Source of the DNA: an uncultured cyanobacterium
GTDB taxonomy: Bacteria; Cyanobacteriota; Vampirovibrionia; Gastranaerophilales; Gastranaerophilaceae
NCBI GenBank assembly: GCA_945836835.1
Contig: CAMAML010000012.1
Span: 1-13,113 of the forward strand
Reading direction: 5' to 3'
Length of the DNA stretch: 13,113 bases
The first letter of the stretch is position 1. Each line of letters starts with the position of its first letter. The position numbers and the translations under genes are program-made. Of the stretch, positions 1 to 5,196 are shown piece by piece. The notes beneath the pieces are model-generated. The model was not told the DNA's origin. It did not search any database and worked only from the letters and a program-made list of their open reading frames with translations.

Positions 1-35
1 AAATCTCCTAATGAAGTTTTCAATAGTGTTGCACT

Positions 36-401
36 TTAATTCAGAATCCAGGAAATCCCCAGTATTGTATAAATTTCATCCAGTCTGTCGGAGTTATGAA
101 GATACCACCATCCTATTAAGGTTTCAAACGCCGTTGCAAGCCTGTATTCCTGCTGGTTTGCACGTCTTCCGACAGGGATTGGAAGGTTTCTGCCTCTTCT
201 GGAAATCTCTTTTTCTTCTTCGGTAAGGAAATTTTCCAACTTTGCCAAACACTCCGCCTGATAGGACGCCTTAACCTTTTCGGTCGTGAGCTTGTGAAGA
301 TTTCGAGGATTGTTTGTCATATAAATGGTGGCGTTCCTAATCTTCAGTTCCCAAACGGCATCGCCGATGTATGCGTAATTTTTTAAACCTATTTCTTCCA
401 T
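36..401 (-). CDS. mrnC: Mini-ribonuclease 3 (Mini-III), RNase III domain only
   Basis: This 121-residue protein is a stand-alone RNase III catalytic domain with no double-stranded RNA-binding domain. The family matures 23S rRNA by cutting the stem that joins its two ends; in Bacillus subtilis ribosomal protein L3 stimulates it. Visible motifs are YIGDAVWE at residues 11-18 (acidic D14 and E18), NLHKLTTEKVKA at about 34-45, the FLTEEEKEISRRGRN stretch at 58-72, and ATAFETLIG at 89-97 with the metal-binding E93. The length is slightly under the usual 125-145 residues but both ends look complete. The ATG start at 399-401 has no strong Shine-Dalgarno sequence, yet no better upstream start exists. 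The upstream neighbour on this strand is a broken regulator gene, so it probably has its own promoter. Mini-III occurs in Firmicutes and Cyanobacteria and is not typical of Proteobacteria, which helps place the organism. Confidence 0.9.
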   Translation of the reverse strand: MEEIGLKNYAYIGDAVWELKIRNATIYMTNNPRNLHKLTTEKVKASYQAECLAKLENFLTEEEKEISRRGRNLPIPVGRRANQQEYRLATAFETLIGWWYLHNSDRLDEIYTILGISWILN

Positions 402-460
402 GGCTTAAACTTAACACAAAAACGGAAAAAATCAAAACGGATAATCCAAAGCGAAGTTTT

Positions 461-598
461 TTAAAGCGTATCGGTAAAAGTCGAGAAAAATTCGGCAATG
501 GAAATATTAAACCCCTTGCAAATAGCCTCAATGGTTGAAATTCTAATATCTCTCTGAGCCTTCTCGGCATAAGTTACGCAACTCTTGGACAAGTCGGA
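461..598 (-). pseudogene. Remnant of a Cro/C1-type HTH regulator (N-terminus lost)
   Basis: The reading frame encodes the C-terminal two thirds of an XRE/Cro-C1 helix-turn-helix domain. It runs from DLSKSCVTYAEKAQRD (turn and recognition helix) through IRISTIEAICKGFNISIAEFF, the usual helices 4-5 of this fold, to a short tail ending FTDTL. The first helices (normally about 25-30 residues, with an LR..R...GLTQ-type start) are missing. The frame stays open to 646, but beyond about 598 it reads through DNA that makes sense only as the pilin-like remnant on the other strand, so the ATG at 644-646 is probably chance. I infer a deletion that removed the regulator's 5' end and promoter. It might yield a short protein, but a functional DNA-binding domain is unlikely. 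Confidence 0.6.
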
Positions 599-1094
599 AT
601 ACCATGCCAACAAAACCAATTTTGAGAAGTATTTTCTCAAGTACATGAAATATACAAAAGTGGAGGAATTAGGAAATAAAGTTGGGCTTTATAATTTGGC
701 AATCTACATGAATGACGGGAGTTTACTTATTGCAAAGTATAATGCAAATGCAAAAAATTATATTGATTTTACTTTCTACCCGAAAGCAAAAAATTTTTCT
801 TACGATACTTTTGCCCATGTTTCTGAGACCGGGGTTGCCTCAAGACCTGACATGGGGATTAGTTCGTTTCAATTCTTTTTTGCTCCGGCAGATAAAAATA
901 TAAAATACCACTACAAAAAAGGATTTGAACCTTATGCTTACGAACTTAGGGAATATACGGCAGACGAATTACTAACAAACGGAGATCCGGGGGATATATG
1001 CAATCCGAGTGCCGGATTTAAGATGTACTGCACCGCACTAATTCGACTTAACGGCTGGAAAATCCCGAAGGACTACCCGTTCAAGGTAAAATAA
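585..1094 (+). pseudogene. Remnant of a pseudopilin-like (type II secretion/type IV pilin family) protein, 5'-truncated
   Basis: About 165 codons remain open to a TAA stop. The product resembles the globular C-terminal part of the pilin-like proteins common in gut Melainabacteria: NFEKYFLKYMKY near the start, YMNDGSLLIAKY in the middle, SSFQFFFAPADKN, then YAYELREYTADELLTNG and a C-terminal CTALIRLNGWKIPKDYPF. This identification rests on remembered family resemblance. The N-terminal prepilin signature and its hydrophobic helix are absent, and no frame upstream supplies them. The first possible start in frame is TTG at 585 with no ribosome binding site, and the first in-frame ATG is at codon 21. 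The upstream sequence belongs to a regulator remnant on the other strand. I infer a 5' deletion and no meaningful expression. A genuine cytoplasmic protein starting at TTG is possible but less likely. Confidence 0.6.
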
Positions 1095-1372
1095 CGTGCG
1101 TCGGCTTGGTCCTTGAGGCGTGGAGAACTTATGCATAGCCGTCTCCGTTCAAAAGTAGCTTGTGGCTACCGATAAAAATGTCGAACACCGACCTTACGTC
1201 CCGCCTCACTCCATTATTTGCCCCCTCAACAGCAGTTGTATGCCTCGTCACTCGGCTACAACTGCTGTCCTCTCCCTGGAGAGGGCGAAAATTACCGTTA
1301 TTTGAGTGTTGCACTTCTAATCCGATTTCGCCTTCGTTAAGATTATTACAAAATGTAACGAATTTTGCTTAA
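1095..1372. repeat. Geneless, hairpin-rich segment; possible dispersed repeat (MITE/REP-like)
   Basis: No convincing gene lies here. The segment contains GTAGC/GCTAC arms (1155-1159 and 1165-1169), a perfect 12-base inverted repeat ACAGCAGTTGTA/TACAACTGCTGT (1229-1240 and 1257-1268) extended inward by GCC/GGC after one bulged base, and directly after it a compact CCTCTCC/GGAGAGG hairpin (1269-1275 and 1278-1284). It is followed by AGTGTTGCACTT at 1305-1316, which also occurs at 25-36. The chain of hairpins and the lack of coding logic fit a short mobile or REP-like repeat. Only one copy is seen in this window, so the repeat status is an inference. Confidence 0.35.
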
Positions 1373-1373
1373 C

Positions 1374-1399
1374 TTGAAATTCGACTTTGTGTATATACT
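1374..1399 (+). promoter_or_regulatory. Possible promoter for a short plus-strand transcript
   Basis: TTGAAA (1374-1379) and TATACT (1394-1399) look like -35 and -10 boxes, but the 14-base spacing is shorter than the usual 16-18. The DNA from 1391 to 1410 is a run of TA steps, so other -10 registers are possible. It is of interest only because a clear terminator follows about 110 bases downstream. Confidence 0.3.
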
Positions 1400-1405
1400 T
1401 TATAT

Positions 1406-1530
1406 ATATACAACACTAAATAACACGAGAGATACTAAGAGAGAGAACAGAACCGTTTAAACAAGAGAGAGACTATTTTTATTCCTAATTCCTATTAAAC
1501 AAACTTTGCCCCGAAAAGGGGCTTTTTTTT
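1406..1530 (+). ncRNA. Candidate small RNA ending in an intrinsic terminator
   Basis: Between a possible promoter (1374-1399) and a strong terminator (1508-1530) lie about 125 bases with no reading frame of note. The segment is purine-rich, with repeated GAGAGA/AAGAGAGAG runs near 1426-1471. Such runs are single-stranded and could pair with pyrimidine-rich targets. The arrangement fits a stand-alone small RNA. I do not recognise a family (no 6S, tmRNA or SRP signature seen). Alternatively the terminator may end a longer transcript entering from the pilin remnant. Confidence 0.3.
1508..1530 (+). terminator. Intrinsic terminator
   Basis: GCCCC (1508-1512), a GAAAA loop and GGGGC (1518-1522) form a GC-rich stem followed by eight T (1523-1530). 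It works on the plus strand and lacks a matching T-run for the minus strand. Confidence 0.85.
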
Positions 1531-1625
1531 GACCTGAGTTCAATATCGCTTTAATATTAGCTCAAAAAAATACTCCCTACAAAATCCGCACCACAAAAAT
1601 ACATCAACCAAAAAACTTTCGCACC

Positions 1626-1666
1626 AAAAAGAGCGACTTCGCAGTATGCAAAGTCGCTCTTTTTTT
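1626..1666. terminator. Bidirectional terminator after rplR
   Basis: AAAAAGAGCGACTT (1626-1639) pairs perfectly over 14 bases with AAGTCGCTCTTTTT (1651-1664). An inner GCA/TGC extension (1641-1643 and 1647-1649) continues past one mismatch. A T-run follows on the plus strand and the A-run gives a T-run on the minus strand. It lies 16 bases past the rplR stop, so it most likely ends the ribosomal transcript. Confidence 0.85.
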
Positions 1667-1682
1667 GAATAAAATATCGATA

Positions 1683-2051
1683 CTAGAAGTTCAAACCTGC
1701 CTCACGAGCTGCGTCAGCCAATGCTTGAACACGTCCGTGATACAAGAAACCGCCTCTGTCGAATACAACATCATTAACGCCTGCCTTAAGAGCTTTTTTA
1801 GCAACAGCTTCACCGACAACTTTTGCTGCGTCGATATTTCCGCCGTGAGCCAATTTTTCTTTCAAGTCTTTGTCGATTGATGATGCAGACGCCAATGTAA
1901 CTGCGTTCACGTCATCAATAACTTGAGCGTAAATGTGTTTTGTACTTCTGTATACAGCCAATCTCGGGCATTCCGGTGTTCCCGAAATTTTTACCCTGAT
2001 TGAACGGTGTCTTTTTTGAACCTGTGGTTTTCTTGTTTTTAACTTAATCAT
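1683..2051 (-). CDS. rplR: Large ribosomal subunit protein L18 (uL18)
   Basis: L18 binds 5S rRNA together with L5 and helps anchor it in the central protuberance of the 50S subunit. The 122-residue product is full length. It has a basic N-terminus (KTRKPQVQKRHRSIRVKISG, residues 5-24), the PRLAVYRSTKHIYAQVIDD strand region at 29-47, and the C-terminal FDRGGFLYHGRVQALADAAREAGL at about 97-120, a hallmark of the family. The ATG at 2049-2051 is preceded by GAAAGGAAAG. It lies 83 bases downstream of rplF on the same strand and is the last gene of the cluster here: a strong terminator follows at once and rpsE, normally next, is missing. Identification is secure; the operon end is the unusual part. 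Confidence 0.98.
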   Translation of the reverse strand: MIKLKTRKPQVQKRHRSIRVKISGTPECPRLAVYRSTKHIYAQVIDDVNAVTLASASSIDKDLKEKLAHGGNIDAAKVVGEAVAKKALKAGVNDVVFDRGGFLYHGRVQALADAAREAGLNF

Positions 2052-2134
2052 TTTTTCTTTCCTTTCATTACTTGCTTTAGCGGGCTGTTAAACCCTTCGC
2101 ACGCAACTTACGCCCTGCGGATTACCGCTCGAGC

Positions 2135-2674
2135 CTACTTCTTACCTGCTTTACCGGCTTTACGTCTTACGTATTCACCTTCGTATCTTACACCCTTTCC
2201 TTTGTAAACTTCAGGAGGACGTTTAGCTCTGATGAATGCGGCAACGTCGCCGACCGTTTGTTTGTTTGAACCTTTTACGGAAATTTTGGTGTTAGCCTCT
2301 ACCGAGATGGTGATACCTTCCGGCGGTTCAACGATTACCGGGTGAGAATAACCCAACGCTAAGTTAAGGTTTTTACCTTCCATAGATGCTCTGTAACCTA
2401 CACCTTGGATTTCGAGTTTCTTTTCAAAACCTTTGCTTACACCGGTAACGGCGTTTGCAACCAAAGTTCTGAACAAGCCGAACAAAGCGTCTGTTTCTCT
2501 TGACTCGCCGACTTTTGATAAGATAATGTGGTTATCTTCAATTTTTACGGCGATTTCCGGACGAACGGTTACGGTTTCTTCGCCCAAAGGTCCTTTTGCC
2601 GTAACTACTTGTCCGTCGATTTTAATTTCAACCCCTGACGGGATTTCAATAGGTCTTTTTCCTATACGTGACAT
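2135..2674 (-). CDS. rplF: Large ribosomal subunit protein L6 (uL6)
   Basis: L6 sits near the base of the L7/L12 stalk and the factor-binding site of the 50S subunit, contacting the sarcin-ricin region of 23S rRNA. The 179-residue product has the normal two tandem L6 folds. It begins MSRIGKRPIEIPSGVEI, carries GVGYRASMEGKNLNLALGYSHP at about 91-112, and shows the family signature RPPEVYKGKGVRYEGE at 152-167, followed by a lysine-rich tail. The ATG at 2672-2674 has AAGGAG at normal spacing. It lies between rpsH and rplR as in the standard spc order. The gap to rpsH holds a perfect 7-base inverted repeat (2709-2715 and 2731-2737). Confidence 0.98.
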   Translation of the reverse strand: MSRIGKRPIEIPSGVEIKIDGQVVTAKGPLGEETVTVRPEIAVKIEDNHIILSKVGESRETDALFGLFRTLVANAVTGVSKGFEKKLEIQGVGYRASMEGKNLNLALGYSHPVIVEPPEGITISVEANTKISVKGSNKQTVGDVAAFIRAKRPPEVYKGKGVRYEGEYVRRKAGKAGKK

Positions 2675-2708
2675 TTTAATTTCTCCTTGTGGTATATTTT
2701 GTACGTCT

Positions 2709-2737
2709 TTCGGGCTTTTCTACCAATTATGCCCGAA
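2709..2737 (-). other. Intercistronic hairpin between rpsH and rplF
   Basis: TTCGGGC (2709-2715) and GCCCGAA (2731-2737) form a perfect 7-base stem with a 15-base loop in the mRNA. No T-run follows on the minus strand, so it is not a standard terminator. It may affect mRNA stability, processing or translation of rplF, which starts 35 bases further on. Confidence 0.5.
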
Positions 2738-2751
2738 CTTTTTGCTAAAAA

Positions 2752-3147
2752 TTAGTATACGTAGCAAAGAACTTCTCCGCCAACGTTTTCTTTACGAGCT
2801 TTTCTGTCGGTCATCAACCCTTTTGGAGTTGAAACGATAGCGATACCCATACCGCCCAAAACTTTAGGCAAATTTTTAGCTTTTGAGTAGGTTCTCAAAC
2901 CCGGTCTTGAAACTCTTTGCAACTTTGAAATAACAGGTTTGTTAGCCATATCGTATTTCAAAGTTACGACCAAAACATCGAATTTTCCGTCGTTTTTAAC
3001 CGAATAATCACTGATAAAGCCTTCCGATTTAAGAACTTTAGCCAATTCAACTTTCAATTTCGAACTCGGAATTTCAACGGTTTCGTGACCAACCGTGTTT
3101 GCGTTTCTAATTCTTGTCAGCATATCTGCTATTGGATCTGTTGTCAT
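2752..3147 (-). CDS. rpsH: Small ribosomal subunit protein S8 (uS8)
   Basis: S8 binds helix 21 of 16S rRNA early in 30S assembly and, in Escherichia coli, represses its own spc operon. The 131-residue product begins MTTDPIADMLTRIRNAN, the conserved S8 start, and ends with the family signature GIAIVSTPKGLMTDRKARKE at 101-120 followed by GGEVLCYVY. The frame extends 11 codons further upstream, but the ATG at 3145-3147 matches the family start and has AAGGA upstream. Unusually, its 5' neighbour is not rpsN. A 366-base gap without a recognisable gene and a small HTH regulator gene separate it from the rest of the cluster. The promoter that drives it is not obvious; read-through from the HTH gene is possible. 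Confidence 0.98.
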   Translation of the reverse strand: MTTDPIADMLTRIRNANTVGHETVEIPSSKLKVELAKVLKSEGFISDYSVKNDGKFDVLVVTLKYDMANKPVISKLQRVSRPGLRTYSKAKNLPKVLGGMGIAIVSTPKGLMTDRKARKENVGGEVLCYVY

Positions 3148-3513
3148 TTTAACTTTTCCTTTACTCTTGCGGACTTGCAAAGTGCCTACCCGGTGTTTGC
3201 AACGAACCGTTTTGTTAAAAATTTCTTTGAACCTTCACACCCGTTGTCGCTGCCCCACCGCCCTTGAGGTGGTTGAGGATTTTGACTTTGCAGTATCCTT
3301 ATACTACTCGTCACTTGTCGAATGAACCTTTGCTTTAGGGGGCTTTCAAACCATTATCGCCTCGCTTACACGTTTAGTTAAAACCGAACAAACCGTAACT
3401 TCAAGCGGTTTTTCAAACCCGAAAGCGTACTTCGACAGTCTGACAAGCCGATGGTACACCAAAAACAAATTTATTTCAAGTATTTCATTACAAAATATTA
3501 AAAAATGCACTCG
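3148..3513. other. Long intergenic gap upstream of rpsH, no gene seen
   Basis: About 365 bases separate the small HTH gene from rpsH. No open frame with family resemblance is visible. On the minus strand there is a CCACC/GGTGG hairpin around 3256-3275. I see no clear sigma70 promoter for rpsH; TATAAG-like sequence occurs near 3296-3301 (minus strand) without a good -35 partner. The segment could be a long leader carrying regulatory structure, or leftover flank from the insertion that split the operon. Confidence 0.4.
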
Positions 3514-3717
3514 CTAATCGGGCTTGTAGTCAATCAAATCGGAAATATCACACTTGAAATAGTTGCACAACTTATTTATCGTGCTGAGTTTTACGTCAAT
3601 ATTTTCGCCTCGCACAAGCTTGGAAATCGTTGCCTTGCTCAAATTCGTTGCCTCCGCAACCTCGTATCCCTTGACCTTGTGCTGCCATATTAGTTCATAT
3701 AATTTCACTGTAATCAT
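3514..3717 (-). CDS. Small Cro/C1-type (XRE) HTH transcriptional regulator
   Basis: The 67-residue protein is a single helix-turn-helix domain of the Cro/C1 (XRE) type, close in layout to the short HTH_26-like regulators. It has an N-terminal MITVKLYELIWQHKVKGYEVAEATN, the turn and recognition helix NLSKATISKLVRGE at about 25-38, and the helix pair KLSTINKLCNYFKCDISDLIDY at 43-64. No effector or protease domain is present. It is transcribed divergently from the pilin-like gene with 244 bases between them, so control of itself and of that gene is the natural guess (inference). A TATAAT (3725-3730, minus strand) ends 7 bases before the ATG, leaving almost no 5' leader and no Shine-Dalgarno sequence, so the mRNA may be leaderless. 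It may be co-transcribed with rpsH downstream. Confidence 0.85.
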   Translation of the reverse strand: MITVKLYELIWQHKVKGYEVAEATNLSKATISKLVRGENIDVKLSTINKLCNYFKCDISDLIDYKPD

Positions 3718-3724
3718 ACTTTAT

Positions 3725-3730
3725 ATTATA
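3725..3730 (-). promoter_or_regulatory. -10 box of the HTH regulator gene
   Basis: On the minus strand TATAAT is perfect, and the expected start of transcription falls on or next to the ATG of the regulator (3717). No good -35 box is seen at the matching distance. It lies 17 bases from the -35 of the oppositely directed pilin promoter, so the two promoters are back to back and could compete or share an operator. Confidence 0.5.
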
Positions 3731-3746
3731 GCTTGCACTTCACCAC

Positions 3747-3784
3747 TTGACATTAAATTAAAATACGTTATAATATGTTATAGT
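3747..3784 (+). promoter_or_regulatory. Strong sigma70-type promoter of the pilin-like gene
   Basis: TTGACA (3747-3752) and TATAAT (3769-3774) both match consensus, with 16 bases between them. A second possible -10, TATAGT (3779-3784), is preceded by TGT as in extended -10 promoters. Transcription would start near 3781-3791, giving a 5' UTR of about 170-180 bases. Confidence 0.8.
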
Positions 3785-3840
3785 ACAGTTGAATTTTATT
3801 TAATAAATTTTAACATATTTGAGTATAGTGGAACAGAAAG

Positions 3841-3929
3841 CGAGGAAAGTACTCCGGTGTGGAGACGAAGGGGTAGCCGAAGGCTACTCTTGTGTGGAGA
3901 CGAAGGGGCATAAATTTCACCACACCTCG
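3841..3929 (+). repeat. Direct repeats and hairpins in the 5' UTR of the pilin-like gene
   Basis: GTGTGGAGACGAAGGGG occurs twice (3857-3873 and 3892-3908), 35 bases apart. Between the copies GTAGCC (3873-3878) and GGCTAC (3882-3887) form a tight hairpin. GGTGTGG (3856-3862) can pair with CCACACC (3920-3926), and CGAGG (3841-3845) with CCTCG (3925-3929), so most of the leader could fold on itself just upstream of the ribosome binding site (AGGAG, 3949-3953). It may be a regulatory leader or a copy of a dispersed repeat. Confidence 0.55.
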
Positions 3930-3961
3930 TAAAATAGAAATAACAATAAGGAGATAAACTA

Positions 3962-5128
3962 ATGAACAGAAAAATTAAACAACTTAATGCTTTCACACTT
4001 GCCGAAGTCCTAATCACCCTCGGCGTAATCGGTGTAGTTGCGGCGGTGACCATGCCAACTTTATTAACCAACATTCAAGACCGTGTACGGCAAGAACAGG
4101 TCAGAACTGTTAAATACAAGCTTACAAAAGCAACCGACACCATGAACTCGTTGGGTAAAATCGGTCCGTATGGTTCGCTAGAGGCAGGCGACGCTACCGA
4201 AAAATTTGTTGACGAATTGAAAAAGCACATGTCAATCGCAAAAATTTGTAAGAATGACGAGCTTGACAAATGCTGGCCTGCGGGTTCTGTCAATGGATAT
4301 TTAACGTACGGCTCAACCACGCTTTCCGCTAAGTCCGTAAGTTCAATGTCAAAAGGTACAGACATTAACGCGTTAACGCTAAGTAGCGGAAACACAAGGC
4401 TTGTCGGGCTTGTCACAGCCGACGGAGTCCCGATGATTATGGTGTATTCACCTGTTTGTCAAGCGTTAGACGAAACCAAAAATTACACATGGTCTGTCGA
4501 AAACGGAAAACCAATTACAAACGCAACCACAAATTGTATAAGTGCAATTTTTGACATAAATGGAGCAAAAGGACCTAACAAAATCGGACAAGACGTCAGA
4601 ACTCTCAACTCACTTTTTGGTGCAGCGAACCTTACAACAGTTGCAGCAACAAAAGCAGAATGTAATGCATTAAAGAAAAAATATAATATTCAATGGTGTG
4701 AAATCGAAGGTGACCATTGGGTTGGTGCAATAAAACAATGTGACCAGCTAGATTTGCACTTACCAACTATGTCAACCCTTGCAAACGTTGCAAACGCAAA
4801 ATATGGGACGACAAAAATTGGGACGTATACGCTTTATTCAGGCCCAACACATGCCGCATCAACCTATGCAGGAGGTTGTCGTGCATGGTGGATACAATAT
4901 GACAACTCAACTTGGCGTGTTGACGGCTCTGACGCTATCCTCTGTGGTGAAAGCACAACAACCGACGGAAATTCAGGCTTTGCAATTCCTTCCGATGGCT
5001 ACTGGTCGAGTTCCGAGTATTCGTCTTCTTACGCTTTCTACCGGATCATCGGCGGTTCGGACAGCAGTTGGAGTAGGCACTACAGTCGTACTCTCACGAG
5101 CTACAGGGCGTTGTGCGTAGGTGATTGA
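3962..5128 (+). CDS. Pseudopilin-like protein with C-terminal C-type-lectin-like variable domain
   Basis: The 388-residue protein starts with a prepilin leader: basic residues 1-10 (MNRKIKQLNA), then FTLAEVLITLGVIGVVAA from residue 11, with E15 at position +5 of the mature form and a hydrophobic helix to about residue 35. The residue before the cleavage site is A10, not the usual glycine. Residues 36-230 are a globular region that I cannot assign. From C234 it has the layout of DUF1566/FGE-like C-type-lectin folds: DHWVGAIKQC (251-260), LHLPTMSTLANVANAKYG, GGCRAWW, then GYWSSSEY from 346 and a terminal YRALCVGD. The last 43 residues are rich in S, Y and R and contain no Asn or Lys, as in DGR-diversified targets. 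It would be exported and anchored or assembled at the cell surface, perhaps as a binding tip (inference). It has its own promoter, AGGAG ribosome binding site and terminator, and is opposite in strand to the ribosomal genes. Confidence 0.85.
   Translation: MNRKIKQLNAFTLAEVLITLGVIGVVAAVTMPTLLTNIQDRVRQEQVRTVKYKLTKATDTMNSLGKIGPYGSLEAGDATEKFVDELKKHMSIAKICKNDELDKCWPAGSVNGYLTYGSTTLSAKSVSSMSKGTDINALTLSSGNTRLVGLVTADGVPMIMVYSPVCQALDETKNYTWSVENGKPITNATTNCISAIFDINGAKGPNKIGQDVRTLNSLFGAANLTTVAATKAECNALKKKYNIQWCEIEGDHWVGAIKQCDQLDLHLPTMSTLANVANAKYGTTKIGTYTLYSGPTHAASTYAGGCRAWWIQYDNSTWRVDGSDAILCGESTTTDGNSGFAIPSDGYWSSSEYSSSYAFYRIIGGSDSSWSRHYSRTLTSYRALCVGD
4997..5125 (+). other. Candidate DGR variable region (VR) at the 3' end of the pilin-like gene
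   Basis: This is the last 43 codons before the stop. Invariant-looking codons (GYWSSSE at the start, YRALCVGD at the end) frame a stretch where most codons are NNC or NNT and no codon begins with AA. In DGRs, template adenines are randomised, so AAC/AAT codons become mixed NNY codons; the pattern here fits that result. Its position at the very 3' end and in a lectin-like fold also fits. The template repeat and reverse transcriptase are not in this window, so the call is an inference. Confidence 0.5.
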
Positions 5129-5166
5129 ATACTGATAATATAACTTGTTATTCCTCACACCCATCT

Positions 5167-5196
5167 AAAAAACCGCCCCTAAAAAAGGCGGTTTTT
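5167..5196. terminator. Bidirectional terminator between the pilin-like gene and rpsN
   Basis: AAAAACCGCC (5168-5177) pairs perfectly over ten bases with GGCGGTTTTT (5187-5196), with a 9-base loop. The T-run ends plus-strand transcripts of the pilin-like gene, and the A-run gives a T-run on the minus strand, 100 bases past the rpsN stop. It would separate the two convergent transcripts and cut rpsH-rplF-rplR off from the main ribosomal transcript. Confidence 0.85.

Noticed and set aside
1129..1372. Overlapping short open frames on both strands (about 60-70 codons)
   Set aside because: They lie in a hairpin-rich segment, have no ribosome binding sites and give low-complexity or unfamiliar peptides; likely chance frames.
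3148..3180. N-terminal extension of S8 (11 extra codons)
   Set aside because: The conserved S8 start MTTDPIADML and the AAGGA site support the ATG at 3147.
3181..3513. Possible DGR template repeat in the gap next to the pilin cassette
   Set aside because: By eye no stretch matches 4997-5125 with adenine-only differences on either strand.
3563..4074. Open frames over the pilin promoter and UTR region on both strands (plus 3563-3913, minus 3796-4074)
   Set aside because: They overlap the HTH gene, a consensus promoter and the prepilin start, and their peptides have no family resemblance.
4779..5120. Second plus-strand frame inside the pilin-like gene
   Set aside because: It is an out-of-frame shadow of the C-terminal domain; the main frame carries all recognisable motifs.
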